Below are positions 39,572 to 48,229 of a DNA stretch of 64,000 nucleotides, one piece after another (position 1 is the first letter of the stretch; each line of letters begins with the position of its first letter). This stretch comes from Oscillospiraceae bacterium (GTDB lineage: Bacteria > Bacillota > Clostridia > Oscillospirales > JAKOTC01). A model generated the notes under the pieces. That model was not told the origin of the DNA and ran no database searches. It worked only from the letters and a program-made list of their open reading frames with translations. The position numbers were made by a program, and so were the translations under genes. The stretch lies in the NCBI GenBank assembly GCA_035353335.1, contig DAOPZJ010000002.1:50757-114756 (forward strand), given 5' to 3'.

Positions 39572-40615
39572 ATGAACAAAAGGATTAATTTCTCCTTCCT
39601 CGTCTTGATCTCGGGATTGGCTTTTTGCCTTCTCTTTGGTTGTTCCGATTTGCCGGAAAGCAATTCTTCCCGAATCAGCCAGACCTCTTCATCATATTTC
39701 ATAACTTCTCATGCTTTTTCGTTTCCACCCGTCTCGTGGGGAAAGACTTCATCCATACCCTCCGCTGTTTCGGAACCCCTCCCTCCGGAACTGTTATTGA
39801 AGTTCGCGGTTACCGGTTTTAATACACATTCGATTCCGATTGGTTTGTATTATTATTACTACTCAGAAGGCCACCCGCCAGCGGATTTTATGACCAATTT
39901 TCGCAGTATTTCGGCTTGTTATGCCGCCATTGCCGCCGCCGATAAATTTAATCGCACTCGCTCTTATGAGCGTCCTTACGATCTCGCTTTTGCACCTTGG
40001 TCAGACGAATTGGCCAAATCCTTTGAGACTGGCGATTTTACCTTAGGTAAGGTGCCCGTTGCTAAGGACGCAGTGATCTTCGTAACCCGGACCAAGGAAC
40101 CCAAAGAACAACCACAATTCAACCTGACGAGCGAACAGATTCATGCTCTATTCTTCGAAGGTAAGACGGTCTATGTCAACGACGAGGGCGTCCAAAGACG
40201 GCTTGTGCCTGTGGGCGGATATTCTCAAACCGAAATCCCGGAATTGCTTGATATCCATTATGAGACCTTCCCCGACACCGTCATCAGCGATTTCGGCGAA
40301 TTGGATAACCCAGCGACCGTCGACGTTGGAGATGATAGCGTTGTCTTGATTTGGCCGGCCTATTATATCCGCGGAACCCGAGGCCCTGCCGGTCTAAACG
40401 GCGTAATCGCTTCAATCGACGGAATCACACCGGACATCGACAATATCATTAACGATACTTATGCCTATTCCATCACCTACTATGCGATTTTCGACTCAGC
40501 CAACGCCGAGGCCAAAGCGCTTGCCGAACTGCTCGGCAGCGAAAAGGGACAAAAAGAGATCATTCCCAACAGCGCTGCCATTGCCAATCTGAACGGCGAA
40601 TCATCTCACCTTTAA
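39572..40615 (+). CDS. PstS-like substrate-binding lipoprotein
   Basis: A 347-aa lipoprotein with signal peptide and lipobox LFGC. The mature part starts with a Ser-rich linker and contains the type II periplasmic-binding-protein pattern of phosphate-binding proteins: KVPVAKDAVIFVTRTKEP followed by NLTSEQIHALFFEGKTVYVND, and a C-terminal stretch ending in KGQKEIIPNSAAI. The usual T(G)SG.G phosphate loop is not evident, so the ligand may not be phosphate. I chose the ATG at 39572, behind GCAGGGATG. No pst permease or ATPase is beside it, so it is an orphan binding protein and may act as a sensor or work with a transporter elsewhere. Confidence 0.65.
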   Translation: MNKRINFSFLVLISGLAFCLLFGCSDLPESNSSRISQTSSSYFITSHAFSFPPVSWGKTSSIPSAVSEPLPPELLLKFAVTGFNTHSIPIGLYYYYYSEGHPPADFMTNFRSISACYAAIAAADKFNRTRSYERPYDLAFAPWSDELAKSFETGDFTLGKVPVAKDAVIFVTRTKEPKEQPQFNLTSEQIHALFFEGKTVYVNDEGVQRRLVPVGGYSQTEIPELLDIHYETFPDTVISDFGELDNPATVDVGDDSVVLIWPAYYIRGTRGPAGLNGVIASIDGITPDIDNIINDTYAYSITYYAIFDSANAEAKALAELLGSEKGQKEIIPNSAAIANLNGESSHL

Positions 40616-40673
40616 CTTTTAATTATGAAAACCGAGCGCCGTATAACAACCGGTGTCCGTTTTCATTCCGCAC

Positions 40674-40702
40674 TTGAAAGTTCCCCCAATTCATGCTAAA
40701 CT
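40674..40702 (+). promoter_or_regulatory. Promoter of the T-box/proS transcript
   Basis: TTGAAA (40674-40679), a 17-bp spacer and TAAACT (40697-40702) place the start at about 40709, just before the T-box leader. Confidence 0.65.
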
Positions 40703-40708
40703 AAGACA

Positions 40709-40949
40709 AATTGAATGATAAAGGCGTTGAAGAGAACCAGTAAGCAAGTTTTGTTCGTATTCAGAGAGAAGGCGGCCGGTGAGAGCCCTTCATGAACAAC
40801 TGCCGAACCCGTCTCGGAGCCGCTGCGCGAAACAAGCGCTGCCGGGTTCTCCCGTCACAGAGAAAAGAGGTGACCGCCCTATATGCGGTCACGAATTAGG
40901 TGGTACCGCGACATTGTTCGCCCTAAGCATTGACTTGGGGCGTTTTTGT
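40709..40949 (+). promoter_or_regulatory. T-box riboswitch (proline) upstream of proS
   Basis: The leader has the T-box sequence GGTGGTACCGCG (40899-40910), a stem I region beginning GAAGAGAACCAGTAAGCA with a distal GGTGAGAGCC loop, and a terminator that competes with the T-box bulge. GAACCC at 40805-40810 offers a plausible Pro specifier CCC (40808-40810), though the exact specifier was not modelled. Uncharged tRNA-Pro would allow read-through into proS. Confidence 0.9.
40919..40949 (+). terminator. Conditional terminator of the proS T-box
   Basis: Stem CGCCCTAAG / CTTGGGGCG with loop CATTGA runs into TTTTTGTTT. Its 5' side would pair with the T-box stem in the antiterminator form. Confidence 0.88.
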
Positions 40950-40970
40950 TTATATGAAGGAGGAAACGCC

Positions 40971-42674
40971 ATGAAACTCGAAAAACTGGTCGGAGACCGA
41001 TACAAGGAGCGGCCCAACGGCTGCACCGCCGAAAGCCACGCACTCATGCTGCGCGGCGGTTATATGAAAGCCGTCGCAAGCGGTATCTATTCGGCATATC
41101 CGCCGTTACGCAGAATCACCCGCAAAATTGAGACCATCATCCGCGAGGAGATGGACGTTATCGGCGGTCAGGAGGTCACTTTCCCGGTCGTGATGCCCGC
41201 CTCGCTTTGGCAGGAGTCGGGCCGGTACGACAGCATCGGTGCGGAGATGGGGCGTTTTTGCGACCGCAGCGGCGCGGGGCTGGTGCTCGGCATGACCCAT
41301 GAAGAGACCGCCGTCCAACTGGTGCGCGAATACGCCAACAGTTATACCAAATATCCGTTCATGATCTATCAGATTCAAACCAAATTCCGAGACGAAGCGC
41401 GCCCACGCGGCGGCTTAATCCGCGTGCGTGAGTTCACGATGAAAGACGCCTACTCCTTTCATACATCACAAGCCGACCTTGAAGAATTTTACGCCGCCTG
41501 CCATAAGGCGTATGAAAACATCTACCGCCGTGTCGGGCTGCCGGTCATCTCCGTCGCTGCGGACTCCGGCATGATGGGCGGCAGTATCTCACACGAGTTT
41601 ATGTTTTTGACCCCCATCGGCGAAGACAGCATCGTGCTCTGTGACAACTGCGATTACAGCGCCAACCGCGAGGCGGCGGAATGCATCATTCAAAACGCCC
41701 CCGACCCGGTTTCGGAGAAACTGAAACCCATCCACACTCCCGGTGCGAAAACCATCGAAGATGTCTGCGCTTTTTTGAACCTGCCGAAAGAAAAGAGCTG
41801 TAAGGCAGTCGTTTATCAGTGTGAGGACGGCTCGCTCGTCGTGCTGTTTTTGCGCGGCGATATCGAAGTCAACGAGACCAAGCTGAGCAATTTTCTCGGC
41901 TGCGAAATCCGCCCCGCCGCGCTCGATGAAAACAACGCTCTCGCCGCCGGATACATCGGTCCTTACGGCTTAGCAGGTGATTGCACGGTGCTGTTCGACC
42001 GCTCTCTGATGAACACAAACAACCTCTGCTGCGGCGCAAACAAGCCCGAATACCACTATATCGGCCTCGACCTCGCCCGCGACCTCGGCACACCGGAATA
42101 TCATGATTTCGCCAAAGCGATTGAAGGCGGCATCTGCCCCAAGTGCGGTCGAAAGACGCTCAAACTGTCCCGCGGTATCGAGGTCGGAAACATCTTTCAA
42201 CTCGGCGACAAATACACCGAGACCATGGGCATGACTTACCTCGATCAAAACGGCGAGACAAAAACCCCGGTCATGGGCTGTTACGGTATCGGTGTCGGGC
42301 GGCTTGCCGCCTCGATCTGTGAGGCTCACCATGACGATTACGGCCCGATCTGGCCGCTTTCGGTCGCCCCGTGGCAGGTGCATCTCTGCGCCGTCCGCCC
42401 TGACGATCCAGCAGTTCGCAAAACCGCAGACGATCTTTATCAAGCCTTGCAAAACGCAGCCATCGAAGTGATTTACGACGACCGCCCGGTCAGCGCCGGA
42501 GCGATGTTCGCCGATGCCGATCTGCTAGGAGTTCCGCTGCGCGTCATCGTCAGCCCGCGCAATCTGCAAAACAACTGCGTCGAGCTGGTCACCCGCGACA
42601 AATCCCAACGCGTCACCCCGCCCGTCGAAGAAGCGGTTGAGACAATTCAGAACACCCTAAATAAATTGAAATAA
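40971..42674 (+). CDS. proS: Prolyl-tRNA synthetase (bacterial type)
   Basis: The enzyme charges tRNA-Pro and edits Ala-tRNA-Pro. The 567-aa product has the size of the bacterial type with the editing insertion. Class II motif 2 is seen in TKFRDEARPRGGLIRVREFTMKDAYSF, motif 3 in GCYGIGVGRL, and the C-terminal anticodon domain in QVHLCAVRP. The INS editing domain spans roughly residues 220-400. The ATG at 40971 follows AAGGAGG; the long in-frame extension upstream lies inside the T-box leader and is not translated. It is a single gene under T-box control with a strong terminator behind it. Confidence 0.97.
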   Translation: MKLEKLVGDRYKERPNGCTAESHALMLRGGYMKAVASGIYSAYPPLRRITRKIETIIREEMDVIGGQEVTFPVVMPASLWQESGRYDSIGAEMGRFCDRSGAGLVLGMTHEETAVQLVREYANSYTKYPFMIYQIQTKFRDEARPRGGLIRVREFTMKDAYSFHTSQADLEEFYAACHKAYENIYRRVGLPVISVAADSGMMGGSISHEFMFLTPIGEDSIVLCDNCDYSANREAAECIIQNAPDPVSEKLKPIHTPGAKTIEDVCAFLNLPKEKSCKAVVYQCEDGSLVVLFLRGDIEVNETKLSNFLGCEIRPAALDENNALAAGYIGPYGLAGDCTVLFDRSLMNTNNLCCGANKPEYHYIGLDLARDLGTPEYHDFAKAIEGGICPKCGRKTLKLSRGIEVGNIFQLGDKYTETMGMTYLDQNGETKTPVMGCYGIGVGRLAASICEAHHDDYGPIWPLSVAPWQVHLCAVRPDDPAVRKTADDLYQALQNAAIEVIYDDRPVSAGAMFADADLLGVPLRVIVSPRNLQNNCVELVTRDKSQRVTPPVEEAVETIQNTLNKLK

Positions 42675-42746
42675 ACGATCTTTCACTTCTTACTCCATTT
42701 CTAAAGATTACTGTGCCGTAGTGCATCGGATTACATTCCGTAAAAA

Positions 42747-42775
42747 AACGGGCGGATAAACCGCCCGTTGATTTT
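42747..42775. terminator. Bidirectional terminator between proS and the ferritin-like gene
   Basis: Perfect 9-bp stem AACGGGCGG / CCGCCCGTT with loop ATAAA is followed by GATTTTTC on the plus strand and by a run of seven T on the minus strand. It serves both converging genes. Confidence 0.85.
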
Positions 42776-42867
42776 TCAATTTCATGGATTTTTATGCTAT
42801 ACTGATTCCTGCCGGCCTGATATGAACATTGGCACAACCCGGAATCTATGCCCCGATCATTTTCTGT

Positions 42868-43320
42868 CTAGCGGCTGTCCGGTTTATTAAATCTATCCGG
42901 ATTCAGCGTCGGAGCGAGCAGCATAGCCATCCAGATTCTCGCGTGGGCGTACTCGTCGCCCAGAATCGAGGTCAGAAGATACCTGATTTCATCATTCGGC
43001 GCGCAGATGGCGAGGCCGGCGTAGCGGGTGATGGCACCCAGTTCACCGTCAATTGCGGTCCTCACGTCAGCCGCAAAATTTCCGGTTGCTGACGGGCAAT
43101 TCGGCGGGGTTGCAACCGGCGGCGGACAAATTCCCAACAGGGAGGCCTGTATGCGGGCATGACCGTACTCATCACCGACGATGCTGGTGATGAGTTCTTT
43201 CAGGATCGGGGTAGGCGCTTCATTTGCGATTTGCGCATAAAAGCCCGCATCGCAAATTTCGTCCAGAATAGACTCTTCGAGTTGACCCCGATAGTTTTGG
43301 CACAATTCAGTCGGACACAT
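42868..43320 (-). CDS. Ferritin-like protein with tandem duplicated half-domains
   Basis: A 150-aa all-helical protein made of two similar halves. Half one contains ESILDEICDAGFYAQIANEAP and SIVGDEYGHARIQASLL; half two contains DGELGAITRYAGLAICAP and SILGDEYAHARIWMAMLL. Each half therefore offers an acidic first helix and an E..H motif (DEYxHAR), the pair that binds a di-iron site in ferritin-like proteins, so the protein seems to form one four-helix bundle from a duplicated two-helix unit. The linker between halves is Pro- and Cys-rich (CPPPVATPPNCP). AAGGG precedes the ATG. It stands alone between proS and prmA. Related proteins occur in spore coats and as rubrerythrin-like iron proteins; its exact function is unknown. 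Confidence 0.7.
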   Translation of the reverse strand: MCPTELCQNYRGQLEESILDEICDAGFYAQIANEAPTPILKELITSIVGDEYGHARIQASLLGICPPPVATPPNCPSATGNFAADVRTAIDGELGAITRYAGLAICAPNDEIRYLLTSILGDEYAHARIWMAMLLAPTLNPDRFNKPDSR

Positions 43321-43447
43321 ATTGATGACCCTTCTTTGTTATTTTTGCAAGGGAAGCGGCTGCCGCACCTTTCATAACAGGCACATGCAGTCCGCTATAC
43401 AATATGTCAGATCGATTCAATACGTGTTATCGTTATTGACGGAAGTT

Positions 43448-43470
43448 CGTATCGTAATATTTACGATACG
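43448..43470. promoter_or_regulatory. Palindrome upstream of the ferritin-like gene, candidate operator
   Basis: Perfect 10-bp arms CGTATCGTAA and TTACGATACG with a 3-nt centre lie about 130 bp upstream of the ferritin-like gene and 36 bp past prmA. Size and symmetry fit a dimeric regulator site, possibly a metal or redox regulator; no known box was matched. Confidence 0.5.
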
Positions 43471-43505
43471 TAATATGTTCTAATTTTATCCCACGGGTAT
43501 AATAA

Positions 43506-44423
43506 TTATCTCCAAATCATTCTCATCCCGGTCCACCCGTTATCCGAGCGGCTGGTCTCGATGATAAACCCTTGTGCTTCAGCGGCTTTGGATACTCCGT
43601 CTGCATATCGATTAATGATTCCGCTGGTGATAAAAATTCCGCCCTTTTTAATTAGTTTCTTTACAGTCGGTAGAATCGCGATGATCACATCGGCCACGAT
43701 GTTGGCAGCGACAATGTCAAATCCATTTCCGTATGATTCATCCGCCCCGCCTTGCTTTGCTTCGAAACGGTTTCCTAACCCGTTCAGTTCTGCATTATAG
43801 CGGCTCATTTTCACCGCAGCGGGGTCGATGTCAAAAGCGCGGGCTTCTTTTGCCCCCGCAAGCAGCGCGCCGATGGCCAAAATCCCGCTTCCGGTGCCGA
43901 TATCGAGAAACCGTTCACCGCCTTTGACGCTTTCGCCGACCATTTCAAGGCACAGCCGCGTACTTTCGTGGGTTCCGGTGCCGAACGCCATGCCCGGATC
44001 GAGGGTTAATATGATCTCGCCGTCTTTTTTCTCATATTCCTCCCAGCAGGGCACGACTTTAAATTTGCCCGCCGTTACCGCGTGGTAATACTTTTTCCAC
44101 GCCTCGCTCCAGTCATCCTCGACAATCTCGCGCTCACCGAAAGCAAAGCCGACGCCCGCATCGGAGAGGAGCGTTTTCAACTGCTCCTTCTTCTCTTCAA
44201 TGTTTGCATCGGTATTAAAGTATAAATGAATCACAGCATGTTTGCGGTCTTTTTTCAAGAGCTCTTCGTCAATCAGCTTCATACCGGTGATTTGAAAGCA
44301 CCCCTGCTCGAGGTCGGAATAGTCTTCGACATAAATCCCGCTGTCGGCGACCGCAACGGCGATATCCTGTGCGGTCTCAAGGTCTTTTTGCGCCACGGTC
44401 ACGGTGATTTCAAAAAGCTGCAT
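43506..44423 (-). CDS. prmA: Ribosomal protein L11 methyltransferase
   Basis: PrmA trimethylates ribosomal protein L11 using S-adenosylmethionine. The 305-aa product has the SAM-binding motif FLDIGTGSGILAIGALLAGA and the PrmA-specific DPGMAFGTGTHEST upstream of it, with VAANIVADVI as motif IV. AAGGA precedes the ATG. It is the last gene of hrcA-grpE-dnaK-dnaJ-prmA, the common order in Bacillota, but a 149-bp gap holding a two-hairpin repeat separates it from dnaJ, so its expression may be lower. Confidence 0.95.
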   Translation of the reverse strand: MQLFEITVTVAQKDLETAQDIAVAVADSGIYVEDYSDLEQGCFQITGMKLIDEELLKKDRKHAVIHLYFNTDANIEEKKEQLKTLLSDAGVGFAFGEREIVEDDWSEAWKKYYHAVTAGKFKVVPCWEEYEKKDGEIILTLDPGMAFGTGTHESTRLCLEMVGESVKGGERFLDIGTGSGILAIGALLAGAKEARAFDIDPAAVKMSRYNAELNGLGNRFEAKQGGADESYGNGFDIVAANIVADVIIAILPTVKKLIKKGGIFITSGIINRYADGVSKAAEAQGFIIETSRSDNGWTGMRMIWR

Positions 44424-44477
44424 TTAATTAATCCTTTCGAATAGAGTATGACATACTGAGCGGCGAGGAGTTCGTCT

Positions 44478-44549
44478 AACCTCCCGTAATGCCGTTAACG
44501 GTATGATGTTACCGGGAGAGGGACCACCGTAGGCGGTGGAGAGGTTCCG
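44478..44549. repeat. Two-hairpin dispersed repeat, copy 2
   Basis: It shares with copy 1 (17451-17524) the frame ACCTCCC...GGGAG(A/G)GGGACCAC...GTGG..GAGG..TTC. Hairpin one closes with CTCCCG(G)TAA/TTACCGGGAG and hairpin two is CCACCG-TAGG-CGGTGG. It sits between dnaJ and prmA. Confidence 0.6.
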
Positions 44550-44572
44550 GACTCACTGCTTCAATGACACTC

Positions 44573-45712
44573 TTATTTCCACTTTTTCTTCTTGTCTTTA
44601 TCCGCCTGCGTGACGCCGCTGTCGAATTGCCGCAGCAGTTCCTGCTGCTGCGTGGTCAGCCTGGTCGGCACTTCGATGTTGAGCTTGATGTAGAGCGAAC
44701 CCTTCCCGCGTCCGTGAACATCTGGAATACCCTTGTCTTTTACACGGAAGGTGTGCCCGAATTGGGTCCCTGCGGGAATTTTGAGCGAGATTTTCCCGTC
44801 AAGCGTCGGAACCATGACCTCCGCGCCGAGCGCCGCTTGCGCAAACGTGATGGTCAGCTCCTCCCAGAGGTCATTTCCGTCACGTTCGAAAATCGGATGC
44901 GGTCTGACAGACACGACAATCAAAAGATCGCCCGCCGGACCGCCGTTTGCGCCTGAATTTCCCTGCCCCCGAACCGTTACAACAGAGCCGTTGTCAACTC
45001 CGGCGGGGATATCCACCGAGATTTTATGAGTGCGCCGGATTCTGCCCTGACCGTTACACTTGGAACAGGGTTTTTCGATGGTCTTTCCGGTGCCGTTACA
45101 CGAAGGGCAGGCTTTTGCGGTTTGTACCACCCCGAACGGAGTCTGCTGGGTGATGCGCACCTGGCCTCTTCCGCCGCACTGTGCACAAGTTTTCGGAGAT
45201 GTCCCCGGCGCAGCGCCGGTACCTGCGCACTGGTCGCAGGCCTCGACTTTGCTGAACTCAACAGTTTTATTGCTGCCGGAAGCCGCCTCCTCAAAGGAGA
45301 GCATCACATGGGCCTCGATGTCGTTCCCGCGCATCGGGCCGCTCTGCGTCCTCCGGTTTCCGCCTCCGCCGAACCCGCCGAATCCGCCGAAAAAGCTCTC
45401 GAAGATGTCGCCGAGGTCGCCGTTAAAACTGCCCGCGCCGCCGGCAAACGGGTTATACCCACCCTGTCCGGCGCCGTAGTTCGGATCAACGCCCGCATGC
45501 CCGTATTGGTCATAACGCGCGCGTTTGTCCTTGTCGGACAAGATCTCATAAGCCTCGTTGATCTCCTTGAACTTCGACTCAGCGGTCTTGTCTCCGGGGT
45601 TCAGGTCGGGGTGATATTTTTTGGCGGCCTGCCGATAAGCCTTTTTTATGTCCTCATCGGACGCGCCTTTCTGCACGCCGAGAACTTCATAGAAATCCCG
45701 TTTGTCAGCCAT
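44573..45712 (-). CDS. dnaJ: Chaperone DnaJ
   Basis: DnaJ (Hsp40) presents substrates to DnaK and stimulates its ATPase. The 379-aa product has the J domain with KYHPD, a Gly/Phe-rich linker (about residues 75-115), four zinc-binding repeats ([32 protein letters not shown]) and the C-terminal substrate-binding beta domains. GGAG precedes the ATG. It follows dnaK after 70 bp that include a perfect 13-bp hairpin. Confidence 0.97.
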   Translation of the reverse strand: MADKRDFYEVLGVQKGASDEDIKKAYRQAAKKYHPDLNPGDKTAESKFKEINEAYEILSDKDKRARYDQYGHAGVDPNYGAGQGGYNPFAGGAGSFNGDLGDIFESFFGGFGGFGGGGNRRTQSGPMRGNDIEAHVMLSFEEAASGSNKTVEFSKVEACDQCAGTGAAPGTSPKTCAQCGGRGQVRITQQTPFGVVQTAKACPSCNGTGKTIEKPCSKCNGQGRIRRTHKISVDIPAGVDNGSVVTVRGQGNSGANGGPAGDLLIVVSVRPHPIFERDGNDLWEELTITFAQAALGAEVMVPTLDGKISLKIPAGTQFGHTFRVKDKGIPDVHGRGKGSLYIKLNIEVPTRLTTQQQELLRQFDSGVTQADKDKKKKWK

Positions 45713-45732
45713 GTTACGCTCCGTTACTCATA

Positions 45733-45762
45733 TATGCCGCAGACCTTCCGGTCTGCGGCATA
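45733..45762. other. Perfect hairpin between dnaK and dnaJ
   Basis: A 13-bp perfect stem with arms TATGCCGCAGACC and GGTCTGCGGCATA and loop TTCC lies in the dnaK-dnaJ gap. There is no T run on the coding (minus) strand, so it looks like an mRNA stability or partial attenuation element rather than a full terminator. Confidence 0.7.
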
Positions 45763-45782
45763 ATTTATTTTATGATGAATGC

Positions 45783-47669
45783 TTATTTTTTACTGTCGTC
45801 GGTGACATCTTTATAATTGGCATCGTCGACAGTCCCGTCCCCGCCGTGCGGATTTCCGGCGTGCGAGGCATCGCCGTATGGGTTACCGCCCTGCGGTCCC
45901 TGATCGGCAGTGCCCTGTTGGTTCTGCTGTGTCTTTGCGGCTTCCTGATAGATGCGGGTTGAGACCTCATAGAACTTTTTCTGCAGTTCCTCGGTCGCTG
46001 CCTTGATCTTGTCGTTGTCCTCGCCTTTCAGTGTTTCTTTCAACGCATCAAGTTTTTCGTTCAGTGCTTTCTTTTCATCTTCGGTCAGCTTGTCGCCGAG
46101 TTCCTTGATGGTATTTTCGGTCTGATAAACAGCTTGTTCGCCGGCGTTTTTGATATCGATTGCCTCGCGGCGCTTCTTGTCCTGTTCGGCGAACATCTCG
46201 GCCTCTTTAACGGCTTTTTCGATGTCGGACTTAGACATATTGGTCGAGGACGTAATCGTCACCTGCTGCTGTTTGCCGGTGCCTAAATCTTTTGCCGAGA
46301 CGTTGACAATACCGTTTGCGTCGATGTCGAACGTGACCTCGATCTGCGGTACACCTCTCGGAGCCGGTGCGATGCCGTCGAGATGGAATCTGCCCATGCT
46401 CTTGTTGTCGGCCGCCATCGGGCGCTCACCCTGCAGGACGTTGACTTCAACCGAAGTCTGGCCGTCTGCCGCCGTCGAGAAGATCTGGCTGCGCTTGACC
46501 GGAATCGTCGTGTTGCGTTCGATGAGCGGAGTGCAGACGCCGCCCATGGTCTCAATGCCGAGGGTCAGCGGAGTGACGTCGAGCAAAACCATACCCTTGA
46601 CGTCGCCGGTCAGAACGCCGGCTTGAATGGATGCGCCGACCGCGACGCACTCGTCGGGGTTGATGCCTTTGAATGGCTCGGTGCCCATAAAGGATTTGAC
46701 CAGATCGATGACTGCCGGGATACGGGTGGAACCGCCGACCATCAGTACCTTATGGATATCGGAGGGTTTTAAGCTCGCATCGGACAGCGCTTGCTTCATC
46801 GGACCCATGGTCTTGTCAAACAGATCGCTGTTCAGTTCGTTGAACTTGGCTCTGGTCAAAGTCAGATCGAGGTGTTTCGGGCCGGTCGCATCCGCCGTGA
46901 TAAACGGCAGATTGATGTTGGATGTGGTCAGGCCTGAAAGTTCGATCTTGGCCTTTTCGGCGGCTTCTTTGAGCCGCTGCATTGCCATCTTATCACCCGA
47001 CAGATCAATTCCGCTCTCACGTTTGAATTCTGCTACCATCCAGTTCATCACGCGTTCGTCGAAGTCGTCGCCGCCGAGACGGTTGTTGCCCGCAGTGGCC
47101 AAAACTTCCTGAACACCGTCGCCCATCTCGATGATTGAGACATCGAAGGTGCCGCCGCCGAGGTCATAGACCATGACTTTTTGGTCGTTTTCTTTATCGA
47201 TGCCGTAGGCAAGTGCCGCGGCTGTCGGTTCGTTGATGATGCGCTTGACCTCAAGGCCGGCGATTCTGCCCGCATCTTTGGTGGCCTGGCGCTGTGCGTC
47301 GGTGAAGTAGGCCGGAACGGTGATGACCGCTTCGGTCACCTTGCCGCCGAGATAGGCTTCCGCATCGGTTTTGAGCTTTGTCAGAATCATTGCGGAGATC
47401 TCTTGCGGGGTATATTTTTTGCCGTCGATGTCGACGGTATAATCGCTGCCCATTTTACGTTTGATCGAGCTGATTGTGCGGTCAGGGTTCGAAATAGCCT
47501 GCCGCTTTGCGACTTGGCCGACCATGCGCTCGCCGGTTTTGGAGAAAGCGACGACCGACGGTGTCGTGCGCGCACCTTCGGCGTTGGCGATGACGACGGG
47601 CTCTCCGCCTTCCATGACCGCCACGCAGGAATTGGTTGTACCAAGGTCAATACCGATAACTTTTGACAT
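45783..47669 (-). CDS. dnaK: Chaperone DnaK (Hsp70)
   Basis: DnaK binds and releases unfolded proteins in an ATP cycle. The 628-aa product starts with the phosphate-binding [14 protein letters not shown], has the second phosphate loop [12 protein letters not shown] and the adenosine motif [11 protein letters not shown], and a full substrate-binding domain with a Gln- and Gly-rich C-terminal lid tail. GGAGG precedes the ATG. It lies 38 bp after grpE and is followed by dnaJ, under CIRCE/HrcA control. Confidence 0.98.
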   Translation of the reverse strand: MSKVIGIDLGTTNSCVAVMEGGEPVVIANAEGARTTPSVVAFSKTGERMVGQVAKRQAISNPDRTISSIKRKMGSDYTVDIDGKKYTPQEISAMILTKLKTDAEAYLGGKVTEAVITVPAYFTDAQRQATKDAGRIAGLEVKRIINEPTAAALAYGIDKENDQKVMVYDLGGGTFDVSIIEMGDGVQEVLATAGNNRLGGDDFDERVMNWMVAEFKRESGIDLSGDKMAMQRLKEAAEKAKIELSGLTTSNINLPFITADATGPKHLDLTLTRAKFNELNSDLFDKTMGPMKQALSDASLKPSDIHKVLMVGGSTRIPAVIDLVKSFMGTEPFKGINPDECVAVGASIQAGVLTGDVKGMVLLDVTPLTLGIETMGGVCTPLIERNTTIPVKRSQIFSTAADGQTSVEVNVLQGERPMAADNKSMGRFHLDGIAPAPRGVPQIEVTFDIDANGIVNVSAKDLGTGKQQQVTITSSTNMSKSDIEKAVKEAEMFAEQDKKRREAIDIKNAGEQAVYQTENTIKELGDKLTEDEKKALNEKLDALKETLKGEDNDKIKAATEELQKKFYEVSTRIYQEAAKTQQNQQGTADQGPQGGNPYGDASHAGNPHGGDGTVDDANYKDVTDDSKK

Positions 47670-47707
47670 AAATGTTGCCTCCCATGTAATTTTGAGTTGT
47701 TTATAAA

Positions 47708-48229
47708 TTATTGATTGGTGACAGCGACTTGGGCGTGACGGATCACACGGTCGCCGATTTTATAGCCCTTTGCCAGTACGCAGCCCACGCAGCCCTCGGG
47801 CAGCTCGGGATTTTGCGTCTGCATCACGGCGTTGTGGAAGTTCGGGTCGAGCGGATCGCCGATTTTGGTCTCGATCTCGCCGACGCCGAGAGAATTCAAT
47901 GCATCGCAGAATTGTTTCAGCGTCATCTCGACGCCCTTTTGAATCTGTGCGGCGTCACCGCCCGCAGATGATGCCCGCTCAAGATTATCGAGCACCGGGA
48001 TCATCTTTCCGACCGTCATCGCGGTCACTTCGGAATAAATCGCTTCTTTTTCGCGGGTTGTGCGTTTCTTGTAATTATCAAATTCCGCCGCCGTTCTTAA
48101 GAGCATATCTTTGGCTTCGGCCAGTTCTGCGGTGAGTTTGTCAATCTCGGCTTGTTTCGAGGATTTTTTTAAATGTTTATGAGTGTCCTCCTCCGCTTTT
48201 TCCTCAGGTGTGACTTTTTCTTCATCCAT
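47708..48229 (-). CDS. grpE: Nucleotide exchange factor GrpE
   Basis: GrpE releases ADP from DnaK. The 173-aa product has an acidic, low-complexity N-terminus ([14 protein letters not shown]), a long coiled coil (roughly residues 25-85), and the GrpE C-terminal beta domain ending [19 protein letters not shown] chose the ATG at 48229, with GGAGGA 10 nt upstream; longer frames run into hrcA. It overlaps the hrcA stop by 8 nt. Confidence 0.96.
   Translation of the reverse strand: MDEEKVTPEEKAEEDTHKHLKKSSKQAEIDKLTAELAEAKDMLLRTAAEFDNYKKRTTREKEAIYSEVTAMTVGKMIPVLDNLERASSAGGDAAQIQKGVEMTLKQFCDALNSLGVGEIETKIGDPLDPNFHNAVMQTQNPELPEGCVGCVLAKGYKIGDRVIRHAQVAVTNQ

Noticed and set aside
40779..40970. In-frame extension of proS upstream of 40971
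   Set aside because: It lies inside the T-box leader and terminator; AAGGAGG is directly before the ATG at 40971.
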